64,000 bases of DNA from Roseomonas marmotae (GTDB lineage: Bacteria; Pseudomonadota; Alphaproteobacteria; Acetobacterales; Acetobacteraceae), in contig NZ_CP061095.1 of the NCBI RefSeq assembly GCF_017654485.1, forward strand, positions 13,501-77,500, given 5' to 3'. Positions 26,037-35,917 of this stretch are shown in pieces. A program made the position numbers and the translations under genes. The notes below the pieces were generated by a model. That model searched no databases. It saw nothing but the letters and a program-made list of their open reading frames with translations, and was not told the DNA's origin. Numbering within the stretch: the stretch's first letter is position 1; every line of letters starts with the position of its first letter.

Positions 26037-26792
26037 ATGACGCAGCCCATTACCATCAACCCGGATATCCAGAAGCTGCTGGAACTGCCGGATTGCAAGC
26101 TGCTCTCCCTTCCCAAGCCGGTACCTGCCAGGCTGCGCCTGCCGGGCGGCGGACAGCTTTCCGCCTTCACCGATATCTCCAAGGGAATCCCCACCGACTG
26201 CACCATGTCCTTTAGTCTGGTGATGCAGCTGGCGCCGATGCTGGCTTCCATCGAATGCCTGGTGAAGGTGCTCGGCCTGCTGAAGCCGCTGATCGACATC
26301 ATCAACGGCCTGCCCGCACCTCCTGGCCCGCAGGTCCTGCTCGATTTCGGCAAGGCGGCCGAGAAGGTGATGGGCTGCATCACGGCCTTCACGCCGGTGG
26401 GTGGTTTGATGCTCTTCATCAAGGACATCATCCTGCTCATCTGCAGCTTCCTGAACTGCTTCATCGGCCAGCTCTCCACGGTCATCGACCTGCTCTCCGG
26501 GCTTGCGCTGCAGATGCGGTTTGCGGAGGAGGCGGGAAACGAGGAACTGCAGCGCGTGCTGAAATGCGCGCAGGATAATGCCATGACCTCCGCCGACCAT
26601 CTGCAGGGTGCGATAGGACCTGTGACCAATCTGATCGGCCTTGTGGAACCGTTGCTCGGCCTCGCCGATATCAAGATCGAAACACCCTCCATCGTTCCCG
26701 GCGCCGATCTGGAGGGCATGCGCGCCACGCTGCAATCGCTGCGGGATCTGGTCGATACGCTGCAGCAGATCGCCGAGGGGATCCCGGGATGA
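26037..26792 (+). CDS. Unknown hydrophobic protein in the PAAR position
   Basis: About 251 residues (a second ATG three bases earlier is possible). I do not recognise a family. Residues 50-150 are strongly hydrophobic and helical, with segments such as LVKVLGLLKPLIDIINGL and GGLMLFIKDIILLICSFLNC that could span a membrane. At least seven cysteines are spread through the protein. The end is amphipathic helix (LQSLRDLVDTLQQIAEG). It lies between spike and gp25, where Afp/PVC clusters have the PAAR tip. It could be a tip-associated or membrane-active component delivered with the spike, or a chaperone. It is in an unbroken operon, so it is surely expressed. Confidence 0.6.
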   Translation: MTQPITINPDIQKLLELPDCKLLSLPKPVPARLRLPGGGQLSAFTDISKGIPTDCTMSFSLVMQLAPMLASIECLVKVLGLLKPLIDIINGLPAPPGPQVLLDFGKAAEKVMGCITAFTPVGGLMLFIKDIILLICSFLNCFIGQLSTVIDLLSGLALQMRFAEEAGNEELQRVLKCAQDNAMTSADHLQGAIGPVTNLIGLVEPLLGLADIKIETPSIVPGADLEGMRATLQSLRDLVDTLQQIAEGIPG

Positions 26793-27190
26793 GCATGGCG
26801 CGCCCTTTCCTGGGCCGAGGCGTCGGCTTCCCCTTCCGGGTGGGCCCGCGAGGGAACCTGCCCTGGGTGGAGGGGGCGGCGGCGGTGGAACGCGCCATCT
26901 GGATCATCCTCTCCACCGCGCGGGGCGAGATGCCGATGCAGCCGCGCTTCGGCTGCGGCATTCAGGAGCTGGTCTTCGCCGACAATACGCCCGCCTCCCG
27001 CGGCGTCGTCGCCCAACTGGTGACGGAGGCACTCTCGGAATGGGAGCCGCGCATCGACCTCGTCGATATCCGCGTGCGTGAGGGCGGGGAGCAGACGGTG
27101 ATGGCGATCGAGATCGACTACCGCCTGCGCGCCGACAACGCCTTCTTCAATCTCGTCTATCCCTTCTATCCGCGGGAGGGCCGGAGCTAA
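26789..27190 (+). CDS. Baseplate wedge protein, gp25/GPW family
   Basis: A 133-residue gp25-like protein with the family features: GRGVGFPFRVGPRGNLPWVEG at the start, AIWIILSTARGEMPMQPRFG with the conserved RFG, then FADNTPASRGVVAQLVTEAL and the WEPRID motif. gp25 forms the core of the wedge and starts sheath assembly. It overlaps the gene before it by four bases and the gpJ-like gene by one. Confidence 0.92.
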   Translation: MSMARPFLGRGVGFPFRVGPRGNLPWVEGAAAVERAIWIILSTARGEMPMQPRFGCGIQELVFADNTPASRGVVAQLVTEALSEWEPRIDLVDIRVREGGEQTVMAIEIDYRLRADNAFFNLVYPFYPREGRS

Positions 27191-29199
27191 TGCCACTCGT
27201 CGCCCCCGAACTCGACGACCGCCGCTTCGACGACCTGATGGCCGAGGTGCGCCGGCGCATTCCGCGTTACGCGCCGGAATGGACGGATCACAATGACAGC
27301 GATCCCGGCATCATCCTGGCGAAGCTCTTCGCCTGGATGACCGAGCTGACGCTCTACCGCGTCAACCGCATCCCCGATCGCGCCACTATCAAGTTCCTGG
27401 AACTGCTCGAAATCACGCCAAAGCCTGCCGGCCCCTCGCATACGCTGCTGGTCTTCACGCCTGCCTTGCAGACCGTCAGCGAGGTGATCGTGCCGCGCGG
27501 TACCCAGGTCGCTGCCGCCGCGGACGAGGCAGGGCCCATCCTCTTCGAGACCGAAGCCTCGGCCGTGGTGCTCGGCACACCGCTGACGGCGGTGCAGGTC
27601 TTCGACGGCATCGGCTTCAGTCAGGTCACCACACGGGCCCAGGCCGCCGGGCAATGGTTCCATCCCTTCGGCCCGCGCGCGGACGAGGGATCGGCGCTCT
27701 GCCTGGGCTTCGCCACGCAGGCGGCCTTCACCGCTCAGGATTTCGCGCTGTATTACCGCCTGCCGGAGAGTGCCAGGCCACCCGTGCCCTTCCGGTGCGG
27801 CAGCACCGGGCTGCCCGCACATGCCGGGCTGGTATGGGAATTCCGTGACGCCGCCGGCTGGCAGCCGCTGGCGCTGATCTCCGACGGCACGCGCAGCCTG
27901 ACGCAGGACGGCAGCATGGTGCTACGCGGTCCCGGCGGGCGGGCGCGTCCTGTCAGGCTGGGGGAGGTGGCGCAGCCACTTTATTGGCTGCGCTGCCGGC
28001 TGGTCTCCAGCAGCTACGAGGCGCCGCCGAAGCTGGATGCGGTGCTGCCCAACGCGGTCGCGGCCGTGCAGGCGGCGACGGTGGAAGGCGAGTTCCTGGG
28101 CCGCAGCGATGGCCGCCCGGACCAGCGCTTCACGCTCGGCAATCTGCCTGTGGTGCCTTTGCGCCTGGCGCGTGAGGTCGCAGCGCCGGATGGAGGGCGG
28201 GTGACGGTCGAGAGCCTGCTGCTGGAGATCGACGAGGGCGACGGCTTCCAGCCCTGGCAGGAGGTGCCGGATTTCCTCGCCTCCGGCCCGGAGGACCCGC
28301 ATTACACCCTGGATCGCGGCAGCGGCGCCATTGTGCTGGGCGACAACCTGCGGGGCCGGATTCCGCTGGTGGCCGCGGGCGGCGGCGTGGTGGCGCGGCG
28401 TTACCAGTATGGCGGCGGGCGGCGGGGCAATCTGCCGGCCGGCAGCATCGCCAGCATGCAGGGCTTCGTGGCGGGCATCGAGGCCGTCACCAACCCCTAT
28501 GCCGCGACCGGCGGCGCGGATGAGGAGCCGATGGCCGACCTTCGCCGCCGGGCCGCCGCGGAAATCGCCAGCAATGGCCGCGCCGTCACGGCGCAGGACT
28601 TCGAGACACGCGCCCTGGCTACGCCCGGGGCCCGTATCCGCCGCGCCAGGGCCGTGCCGTTGCTGCACCCGAACTATCCCGGCGCCGAGGTGCCCGGCGC
28701 GGTGACGCTGATCGTCGTGCCGGATGCCGAGGGGCCGGCACCCATGCCGAACCAGGCGACGCTGGCCGCCGTCTGCGCGCATCTGGACAAGGTGCGGCTG
28801 CTGACGACCGAGATGTTCGTTGTCGCGCCGCGCTACCGAAAGGTGCGGGTGGAGGTGGATGTCGAGATCCGGCCGGATGCCGATCCGGCACAGGTGAAGC
28901 GCGCGCTGGAGGGGCGGCTGGATGCTTTCTTCCATCCGCTGACCGGCGGGATGGACCCGCTGACCGGCGAGCCCGGTACCGGCGGCTGGCCTTTCGGCGG
29001 CAGCATCTATGTTTCCGACCTCTTCCGCCTCGTGCTGGAGACGCCTGGCGTGCTCCGCATGGCCGATGGGCAGATGGTGGTGCGCGTGGATGGCGAGCCC
29101 GGCACCTTCTGTCGGGACACGGAGATCTGCCCCTATGACCTGACCTGGTCAGACGGTCATGACGTCCGGGTCCGCATGGCCACGCGGGTGGTGCGATGA
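27190..29199 (+). CDS. Baseplate assembly protein, gpJ/Afp11-like
   Basis: A 669-residue wedge protein of the putative-baseplate-assembly family (gpJ/gp6 core). Recognisable parts: an N-terminal segment DPGIILAKLFAWMTELTLYR at about 37-56 with NRIPDRATIKFLELL, a long beta-rich middle, and the gpJ core at about 440-600 including ATGGADEEPMADLRRRAAAE, RAVTAQDFETRAL and RVEVDVEIRPDADPAQVKRA. The family is larger than phage gpJ (about 300-400) because of the extra middle domains, as in Afp11. It binds gp25 and the gpI-like protein coded next, which overlaps it by four bases. Confidence 0.9.
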   Translation: MPLVAPELDDRRFDDLMAEVRRRIPRYAPEWTDHNDSDPGIILAKLFAWMTELTLYRVNRIPDRATIKFLELLEITPKPAGPSHTLLVFTPALQTVSEVIVPRGTQVAAAADEAGPILFETEASAVVLGTPLTAVQVFDGIGFSQVTTRAQAAGQWFHPFGPRADEGSALCLGFATQAAFTAQDFALYYRLPESARPPVPFRCGSTGLPAHAGLVWEFRDAAGWQPLALISDGTRSLTQDGSMVLRGPGGRARPVRLGEVAQPLYWLRCRLVSSSYEAPPKLDAVLPNAVAAVQAATVEGEFLGRSDGRPDQRFTLGNLPVVPLRLAREVAAPDGGRVTVESLLLEIDEGDGFQPWQEVPDFLASGPEDPHYTLDRGSGAIVLGDNLRGRIPLVAAGGGVVARRYQYGGGRRGNLPAGSIASMQGFVAGIEAVTNPYAATGGADEEPMADLRRRAAAEIASNGRAVTAQDFETRALATPGARIRRARAVPLLHPNYPGAEVPGAVTLIVVPDAEGPAPMPNQATLAAVCAHLDKVRLLTTEMFVVAPRYRKVRVEVDVEIRPDADPAQVKRALEGRLDAFFHPLTGGMDPLTGEPGTGGWPFGGSIYVSDLFRLVLETPGVLRMADGQMVVRVDGEPGTFCRDTEICPYDLTWSDGHDVRVRMATRVVR

Positions 29200-31373
29200 G
29201 CCGCATCGTCCTCGATGGCCGGATCGGCTGGCAGGCGGCGGCGCTGAACGACACCGGCGCGGAGGCGACGCTGGCCCTGGCCGCCATTCCCGCCCCCGGC
29301 CCGCCGCTGGCCGATCCGGATGGCACCCTGGGCGGGCTGACGACGCCCGTCTGGGCCGTGGCGGCATCGCTGGACGCGCTGTTCCTGCTGGACCGCGCGG
29401 GCACGCGCATCCTGATCTACGATCCTTGCCTGGAGCGTTTCCGCCCACTGGCCTGTCTCGGTGGAAAGGGCGCTGCCACAGGACAGCTGGACGGTGCGCG
29501 CGCCCTGGCGCTGGACCCACGGGGGCGGCTCTGGGTAGCCGATACCGGCAACCGTCGTGTGCAGGTGGTGGACCCGGCGCAGGGGCGGGTGGTGGCGGTC
29601 ATCGGGCCGCTGGCGGCCGAGGCCCATGGAGAGGCTTGGCCGGTCCGACCGATTCCCGGACAGGATCAGTACGGGCTGCCGGATGGCAGCCGCGACTGGC
29701 CATCCGGCACCTGGGAGCCGGCCGCGCTGGCCGCCTTGCCGGAAGGCGGGGTCATCCTCGCCGACCGCGCCAATGACGCGCTCTGGCGGGTGACAGCGCA
29801 GGGGCAGGTGAGCCAGTTCGCAGCTGCCACCGCGCCTGTTGCCCTGCTGCGGGACCATGAGGGCCGGCTGCATGTGGTGCAGGAGGGGCTGGACACGATC
29901 CGCGTGATCGGCCCGGACGGTGCCTTCATCGAGGATGTCGCGCTGCCCGGGAGCCTGCGGGACCGCTTCGGCCCGCCCGCTCTGGCCGTCGACGCCGACG
30001 GCACGATCTGGATCTCCCCGCGCACCCCTGGCCCCGCCATGCTGCTCTGCCGCGATGCGGCCGGGCGCTGCGGGGCGGCCATCCGGCGGCAGGTGCCGGC
30101 GCGATGCACCGTGCTGGCCTTCGGCCGCGATGGCATGGCCATCCTGGGCGATGCGCGGCGCCCCTGCCTGATGCGCGCTGAGACGACGCGGTATCCCGGG
30201 CATGGCAGCGCCCTGCTGGGGCCGCTGGACAGCCGCCTCGGCGGTTGCCTCTGGGACCGTGCCGCGCTGACGGCGGCGCTGCCCATGGGCACGCGGGTCA
30301 TGCTGGAAAGCTTTACCGCCGAAGCGCCCTGGAGTGCCGCGGAGGTCACGGCCCTGCCCGATGACCGCTGGCGCGGGCTGGAGATGACGGCCATGGATGC
30401 CGACGGCTGCTGGGATCTCGCGGTGCTCAGCCCGCCGGGCCGCTATCTCTGGCTGCGCCTGACGCTCTCGGGCGACGGCATGGCGACGCCCGCGCTCACG
30501 CGCATAGAAGCACACTGGCCGCGCCTCACCAGCCGCCGCTTCCTGCCGCCCGCCCTGGCGCCGGATGCGGAAGCGGCGGATTTCATGGACCGTTTTCTGA
30601 TGGTCTTCGATCAGGTGCGCGCGGGCTATACGCGCAAGCTGGACGATCTGGCGGGATTCTTCGACCCCATGGCCACGCCCGCCGCGCCGCCTGGGACCTT
30701 CGGCACGGATTTCCTGGACTGGCTGGGCGACTGGATCGGCCTTTCGCTGGAGCGGGCCTGGCCGGTGGAGACGCGGCGGCGGCTGGTGAAGGAGGCCGTC
30801 GCGCTCTACCGCCTGCGCGGCACGCCGCGCGGGCTGCGGCGCCACGTCGCCATCTACACGGGCACCGAGCCACGGCTGATCGAGCATTTCCGGCTGCGCC
30901 GCTGGATGTCCCTGGGCAGCGGGCGGCTGGATGCCGGGCTGCAGCTCTGGGGTCCGGAAGTGGTGGCGCGGCTGCAACTGGATGCCTTCGCGCAGATCGG
31001 CCGCTTCGTCCTGACCGACACGGGCGACCCGCTGACCGACCCGCTGGCCGCCGGCGCGCATCGTGCCACGCTGCTGGTGCCGGCCACCGGGCTCCGGGGC
31101 GAAGAAGCCGCGCGGCATCAGGCGGCGGTGGAGCGCATCGCCGCCCAGGCGGCGCCCGCGCATGTGCAACTGACAGTCCGGATGATCGAGGCCGGCTTCA
31201 AGCTGGGCTGCGACGCCGTGCTGGGCGCCACGACGCAGTTGCCGCGCCGTGTCCGGCCGGCCCGGCTGGACGAGATGTCGCTGGGGCAGGCCGCTCTGGC
31301 CGGCGCCGGGGCCTTCCGGCTCGGCCCGCGTGGCGGCGCCCGGCTGGGCAGTGAAACCAGACTGAGTGGTTAG
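29196..31373 (+). CDS. NHL-repeat plus gpI-like tail protein (Afp12-like)
   Basis: A 725-residue protein. The first 330 residues contain NHL/beta-propeller repeats, for example [21 protein letters not shown] near 109-129 and [20 protein letters not shown] near 186-205. A C-terminal P2 gpI-like domain is at about 465-570, with [33 protein letters not shown] and the helix ending [19 protein letters not shown]. The gpI part completes the wedge; the propeller probably faces outward for ligand binding or contacts with fibres. It precedes three fibre-like genes by eleven bases. Confidence 0.88.
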   Translation: MSRIVLDGRIGWQAAALNDTGAEATLALAAIPAPGPPLADPDGTLGGLTTPVWAVAASLDALFLLDRAGTRILIYDPCLERFRPLACLGGKGAATGQLDGARALALDPRGRLWVADTGNRRVQVVDPAQGRVVAVIGPLAAEAHGEAWPVRPIPGQDQYGLPDGSRDWPSGTWEPAALAALPEGGVILADRANDALWRVTAQGQVSQFAAATAPVALLRDHEGRLHVVQEGLDTIRVIGPDGAFIEDVALPGSLRDRFGPPALAVDADGTIWISPRTPGPAMLLCRDAAGRCGAAIRRQVPARCTVLAFGRDGMAILGDARRPCLMRAETTRYPGHGSALLGPLDSRLGGCLWDRAALTAALPMGTRVMLESFTAEAPWSAAEVTALPDDRWRGLEMTAMDADGCWDLAVLSPPGRYLWLRLTLSGDGMATPALTRIEAHWPRLTSRRFLPPALAPDAEAADFMDRFLMVFDQVRAGYTRKLDDLAGFFDPMATPAAPPGTFGTDFLDWLGDWIGLSLERAWPVETRRRLVKEAVALYRLRGTPRGLRRHVAIYTGTEPRLIEHFRLRRWMSLGSGRLDAGLQLWGPEVVARLQLDAFAQIGRFVLTDTGDPLTDPLAAGAHRATLLVPATGLRGEEAARHQAAVERIAAQAAPAHVQLTVRMIEAGFKLGCDAVLGATTQLPRRVRPARLDEMSLGQAALAGAGAFRLGPRGGARLGSETRLSG

Positions 31374-31384
31374 GGGAGCGCAAG

Positions 31385-34024
31385 ATGCCGCATGACATGG
31401 CACTGGATGGCCCGATCGCCTGCCCCGACTGCGCGACGGAAGGTTTCGCGCGGAATGTCTGGTTCGACGGGCGCGTGGTGACTGCGGTCGACTTCGTGAC
31501 CGAGCAGGATTTCTGGGCCACCAAGCACCGCCGGCACGCCCGGCTCCTGCATGGCTGGGGCGTGGTCTGCGGGCTGCGGGTGGTGGAGCACCCGAACCCT
31601 GCCTGCCGCGCCCAATGGGTGGTGGTGCGCCCCGGCAGCGCGCTGGATTGCTGCGGGCGCGAGGTGCGGGTGGACCAGCCGACCCTCTTCGACCTCCGCG
31701 CCGCTTTCCTCTCGGCCTGGCGCTCCGCTCATGGCAAGGCGGCCGAGCCCGATGCCGCCACCCACCGCGTCGAGATCGTGCTGCGCTATGCCGAGTGCCC
31801 GGCCGAGCCGGTGCCGGTGCTCTTCGAGGGCTGCGCGCCGGGCGGGGAGGCCTGCCTGCCGAGCCGGGCGCTGGAGGGCTTTTCCCTCGACCTGCTGATC
31901 GACCGGCCGTCCCCCGCCGCGCCCCAGGCAGGCGCGGCGCTGGAATGGGCGCGGACGCTGGGCGGGGCGGGCGCCACGCGGATGGCGCTGCACGAGCCTT
32001 CCGGCCGTGGCTTCATCCTGGCCGGCGGGGCCGCGGCCAGCCTGCTGGTGGTGGATCTGGAAACCGGCGCGCCGCTGCTGGGGATGGCGGATAGCGGCTT
32101 CGACCCGCTGGACATCGCCATTTCCGCCGACGGCCAGCGGGTCGTGCTGGCCGTCGCGCCCAAGGGGGGCGGCGCCCCGGAACTGCGCGTGCTGGATGCC
32201 GCCAGCCCGGCCACCGCCGTCACGCCGCTGCCGCTGGCGGGCGGGGACGGGGGCGCCGTCGCCCTGCGTTTCCTGCCGGATGACCGGCTGGCCGTGACGG
32301 TCACGGCGGCGAATGAGTTGCGGATCTGGGGCAGCGACATCCTGACCACCGCCACCCCCGGCGCGCCCTCCATCGTGGCGCTGGCCGATGGCCCGGGCGC
32401 GATGGCGCTGCCAGTGAACGCGACGCATCTCTATGTGGCGCTGACCGGCGCGGCGGGTATCGCCGCCGTGCGGCTGTCGGACCTCGATCCGGTCATCCTG
32501 CCCCTCGGCAGCGGCGGCACGGCGCGGCCGGTGGCACTGGCTGCGGCCCGGCGCGGGGGCAAGGACCTGCTGGCGGTGGCCGATGGCGCCGGGGCCGCCG
32601 TGCTGCTGATCGAGGCCAGCCCCGATGCCGCCGCCCCGGCGGACCAGGCCGTCGCCCTGGGTGCGCCGCTGACCGGGCTGGGGGGCGCGCCGGTGGGCGT
32701 GACGCTCTCGCCCGCCGGGGACTGGGCGGGGCTGCTGCTGGAGGCGGCGGATGGCAGCGGCGTGGCCCGCGCGGCATCCGTCACGCGCATCGCCAGCGGC
32801 GTGGTGGACCCGGTGGGGCCCGCGCTGCCGGTCGGGGATGAGCCCAGGGCGCTCCTCGGCGCGGCGGATGGCGGCCTGCTCTACGCCGTCTATGCCGGTG
32901 CCGCGCCGCCCGCGGGGGGCGTGGCGGTGCTGGAAGCCAAGGGCGATGACTGCCGCGCCCGTCTGCACGCGCCGGAGGAATGCCCGGCCTGCGGAGCGGA
33001 TGACGCGCTGGTACTGGCCACCATCGCCGATTACCGCTTCGGCGATGCCGTCACCGATGCCCGGCTGGACCATGGCCCCGCGCGGCGGGAGCTGGCCAGC
33101 ACGGGGGCGCTGCAGCAAGCCTTGCTCTGCGTCATGGACCACGTGGCCGGTGGCATCCCCGGCCCGGCCGGCCCCGCTGGGCCGAAAGGCGACCCGGGCC
33201 CGAAGGGCGACAAGGGGGACAAGGGCGACCCTGGTGGCGGCGGGGAAGGCACCCCCGGCCCCCAAGGGCCGCAGGGCCCCGCCGGCCAGCGTGGTGAGCA
33301 GGGGCCGCCGGGCGAAGCCGGACCGCCGGGCGCGCAGGGTCCACAGGGCCCGCAAGGGGAGAAGGGCGACAAGGGTGATCCCGGAGCGGCCCCGAAGCTC
33401 GACCTGCCGCGCATCGTTGCCTTCAACTGGCCCCATGCCGGCATCCTCAACCGTGAGGACGGTCGCACGCAGGAGATGATCAAGCTCGGCCTGCTGGTGG
33501 CCTTCGACCGGGACTATCCTGTCCTGGCCGAGAGCTTCGCCGCGCGCGAGGTCTGCGACAACGTCGCGCAGTTCCTGGTGGCCCGGACCGGCCGGATGGA
33601 GCCGGGCTTCTCGCTCAGCTGCTACTGCCAGATCGACACCGAGGTGACGGGCGTGATGCTGGAGGGCCGCTGCGGAGAGCCGCCGACGATCCTCGACGAT
33701 ACGTCGATCACCAACGGGCCCGTCACCGGCCTGCGCCTCCGCCCCGGCAACCGGGACGGGGAGCGGGTCTTTCCCAACCAGGAAATCTGGCCGCCCGGAC
33801 GCTACCGCGTCGTCATCGAAGGCAATTTCATCCTGGGCGAGAAGGTCGCCGAAGTGACGGGGCCGCTGGGCGGGGGCGAGATGATCCAGGCCAATCCGGC
33901 GCTGGATGCCGAGCATTTCGGCCCCGGCCTCAATGGCGACTTCCTGCCGGCCATGCCGCGCCGCTGCCCCACCGGCAACGGGCTGGAGGGCGGCCGCTTC
34001 GTGAGCTGGTTCGAGTTGGTCTGA
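31385..34024 (+). CDS. Fibre-like protein A with propeller and collagen-like stalk
   Basis: An 879-residue protein. Residues 10-115 carry a module shared with the next two proteins ([49 protein letters not shown]). Residues about 190-515 look like a beta-propeller with YVTN/WD-type blades ([39 protein letters not shown]). A collagen-like Gly-X-Y stretch spans 589-667 with one interruption. The last 200 residues are a compact domain with several Cys. Collagen stalks occur in phage and bacterial fibres, where they hold a trimeric tip away from the particle. A receptor-binding role is inferred from this design and position. Confidence 0.75.
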   Translation: MPHDMALDGPIACPDCATEGFARNVWFDGRVVTAVDFVTEQDFWATKHRRHARLLHGWGVVCGLRVVEHPNPACRAQWVVVRPGSALDCCGREVRVDQPTLFDLRAAFLSAWRSAHGKAAEPDAATHRVEIVLRYAECPAEPVPVLFEGCAPGGEACLPSRALEGFSLDLLIDRPSPAAPQAGAALEWARTLGGAGATRMALHEPSGRGFILAGGAAASLLVVDLETGAPLLGMADSGFDPLDIAISADGQRVVLAVAPKGGGAPELRVLDAASPATAVTPLPLAGGDGGAVALRFLPDDRLAVTVTAANELRIWGSDILTTATPGAPSIVALADGPGAMALPVNATHLYVALTGAAGIAAVRLSDLDPVILPLGSGGTARPVALAAARRGGKDLLAVADGAGAAVLLIEASPDAAAPADQAVALGAPLTGLGGAPVGVTLSPAGDWAGLLLEAADGSGVARAASVTRIASGVVDPVGPALPVGDEPRALLGAADGGLLYAVYAGAAPPAGGVAVLEAKGDDCRARLHAPEECPACGADDALVLATIADYRFGDAVTDARLDHGPARRELASTGALQQALLCVMDHVAGGIPGPAGPAGPKGDPGPKGDKGDKGDPGGGGEGTPGPQGPQGPAGQRGEQGPPGEAGPPGAQGPQGPQGEKGDKGDPGAAPKLDLPRIVAFNWPHAGILNREDGRTQEMIKLGLLVAFDRDYPVLAESFAAREVCDNVAQFLVARTGRMEPGFSLSCYCQIDTEVTGVMLEGRCGEPPTILDDTSITNGPVTGLRLRPGNRDGERVFPNQEIWPPGRYRVVIEGNFILGEKVAEVTGPLGGGEMIQANPALDAEHFGPGLNGDFLPAMPRRCPTGNGLEGGRFVSWFELV
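33149..33385 (+). repeat. Collagen-like Gly-X-Y repeat inside fibre A
   Basis: About 79 codons are mostly Gly-X-Y triplets rich in Pro, Lys-Gly-Asp and Gln-Gly-Pro, with a short Gly-rich break (GGGGEGT) in the middle. Such a repeat predicts a triple helix, so fibre A would be a trimer. Confidence 0.85.
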
Positions 34025-34042
34025 TCCGCAAGGAGGCGTGCA

Positions 34043-35917
34043 ATGGATGCCAATATGACCACCGGATCCAACGGGACGACGGTCTGCGGCTGCCCCGCCT
34101 GCCGTGGGCTGCAGATCTTCGAAGCACCGAAATATGCGACGGGCGCAACGCTTTCGGCCGAGGATCTGGCCAGCGAGCAGGCTTTCGTGCGGGCCAAGAT
34201 GCGGCTGCACAACCGCTTCCTGCATGGCTGGGGCGTGGTCTGCGGCTTGCAGGTGGTCTGCGACGACTGCGACGGCTCGGTGCGAGTGGAGACGGGCTAT
34301 GCCATCGACCGCTGCGGCAACGACATCGTGCTGGCGGATTCCACGCGCTTCGACATCGCCAAGGCCATCCGCGCCTGCCGTGATGCGCGCCGGCCGAAAC
34401 TGGGGGATTGCGACCCCTTCACTCCCGCGCCCGATCCCGGCTGCGCCGATCTCGAGACCCACTGGTGCGTCACCCTGCGCTTCAGGGAGGTGGAGAGCGC
34501 GCATAGCCTTTCGCTGATGCGCCAGCCGGCAGGCCAGGGCTGCGGCTGTGGCGGAAAATGCGGCTGCGGGGGAGGCTGTGGCGGCGGTTGCGGATGCGGC
34601 GGCTCCGCCACCCGGCTCACCGCCAGCGCGGTGACCAGCGGCAGCACCACTACCGGCGTGCTGGGCTACGCGCTGCCGGGCTGCACGCCCCGGCGGCTGG
34701 TGGAATGCGCGGAACTGGGCGTGGTGCGGCACAAGGGCCCCTGCGGCCCCGATCTGCGCGAGGGCCTGGCCGGACTGACGCAGGGGCTCGTGACGCCGGA
34801 CAGCCTGCTGGGGCGGGCGATGGGCTGCGTCAAGGAAGCCCTGGCTATCCTCCAGGACCGGCTGACCGAGACGGATATGCGCGCCATCGCGGCGCTTCTG
34901 AACCAGCAGCCGGGCGCGGAGGTCACGGCGCAGCAGATGCGTGACGCTCTCTGCCGGCTGCGGCAGGCGCTGATCGACTTCATGATGCGCCATGACCCCG
35001 TGCGCTGCCAGGCGCTGCGTGAGCTGGACCAGCTTTCCGTGCCGCTGCCGCAGGCCGGTGACAATGTGCCGGGCACCAACCTGCCTGCCGGGGAGAGCCC
35101 CGCCAGCTATGCCGACCGCGCGAGCCGCGTGGCGGAGGGGCTGTTCAGTCTCTGGCTCCAGTCCGTCATCGACTGCCTCTGCGCCGCCATCCTGCCGCGC
35201 TGCTCGGAAGATCCGCTGGAGGATTGCGTGCCGATCGCCTGCGTGACCATGCGCGGGGACAAGGTCGTCAGCATCTGCAACCATAGCTGCCGCAAATATG
35301 CCGGCGCCTTCCCGACACTGATGCACTTCCTCTCCGTGGTGCCAGTCGTACCGCTGGTTTCCCGGCTGCTGGCGCTGCTCTGCTGCTCGCCCCTCGCCGC
35401 GCTCTTCGGCTTGGGTCGGCGGGATGAGCGCGCCCTGCGTTTCCGTAGCGCCCTGGCGGCGGGGAACTTCGCCACGCCGCGTAACCTGCTGAACATGGCG
35501 CGAAACCTCGATCTCGGGGCGCTCGCCTCTCGCTGGCTGTCCGATGTCGCGCAGGCGCCGCCCGTGGTGGCGCCGGTCGGTCAGGATTCAGCCATCGCGC
35601 TACGGGAACTCTCCGCGCAGGGCCTGCGGGTCACCCTGCGGGAAGCCGATGAGGCCACTGTCGCGGCGCAGGGCAGGGCCGGGCTCGGGCGCTTCTTTGC
35701 GCGGCCCTCGGGCGAGGCAACCCTCTTCGTCCGGGACGGGAAGGTCGTGGGCTTCGCCAGCGGCGCGACGGCGGCGGCCGGTGGCGACGGGACCAGCATG
35801 AGGGAGGCCGCTACGCAGTCCCCGGCAGGCCCGTCCAAGGAACTGGCGGTCCTGCGGAAGGAGCTGGCGGAACTGCGGAGCCAGGTGGCCACCCTGAGCA
35901 AGCGGAGCAGGAAATGA
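34043..35917 (+). CDS. Fibre-like protein B with Gly/Cys-rich segment
   Basis: A 624-residue protein. The shared module is at about 15-115 (ATGASLSAEDLAS-type opening, then [18 protein letters not shown] and YAIDRCGNDIVLAD). At about 163-187 there is a Gly/Cys run with seven Cys in some 22 residues, probably a metal- or disulfide-bound knot. Residues near 430-458 are hydrophobic (FLSVVPVVPLVSRLLALLCC), long enough to cross a membrane. The end is a coiled coil (KELAVLRKELAELRSQVATL). Cysteines are unusually many for a cytoplasmic product (more than 25), pointing to a structural surface part of the particle. The family is unknown to me. Confidence 0.68.
   Translation: MDANMTTGSNGTTVCGCPACRGLQIFEAPKYATGATLSAEDLASEQAFVRAKMRLHNRFLHGWGVVCGLQVVCDDCDGSVRVETGYAIDRCGNDIVLADSTRFDIAKAIRACRDARRPKLGDCDPFTPAPDPGCADLETHWCVTLRFREVESAHSLSLMRQPAGQGCGCGGKCGCGGGCGGGCGCGGSATRLTASAVTSGSTTTGVLGYALPGCTPRRLVECAELGVVRHKGPCGPDLREGLAGLTQGLVTPDSLLGRAMGCVKEALAILQDRLTETDMRAIAALLNQQPGAEVTAQQMRDALCRLRQALIDFMMRHDPVRCQALRELDQLSVPLPQAGDNVPGTNLPAGESPASYADRASRVAEGLFSLWLQSVIDCLCAAILPRCSEDPLEDCVPIACVTMRGDKVVSICNHSCRKYAGAFPTLMHFLSVVPVVPLVSRLLALLCCSPLAALFGLGRRDERALRFRSALAAGNFATPRNLLNMARNLDLGALASRWLSDVAQAPPVVAPVGQDSAIALRELSAQGLRVTLREADEATVAAQGRAGLGRFFARPSGEATLFVRDGKVVGFASGATAAAGGDGTSMREAATQSPAGPSKELAVLRKELAELRSQVATLSKRSRK

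Noticed and set aside
31370..35326. A 1318-residue antisense frame across fibre genes A and B
   Set aside because: Same reason: codon-position shadow of real genes, low-complexity composition and no family features.
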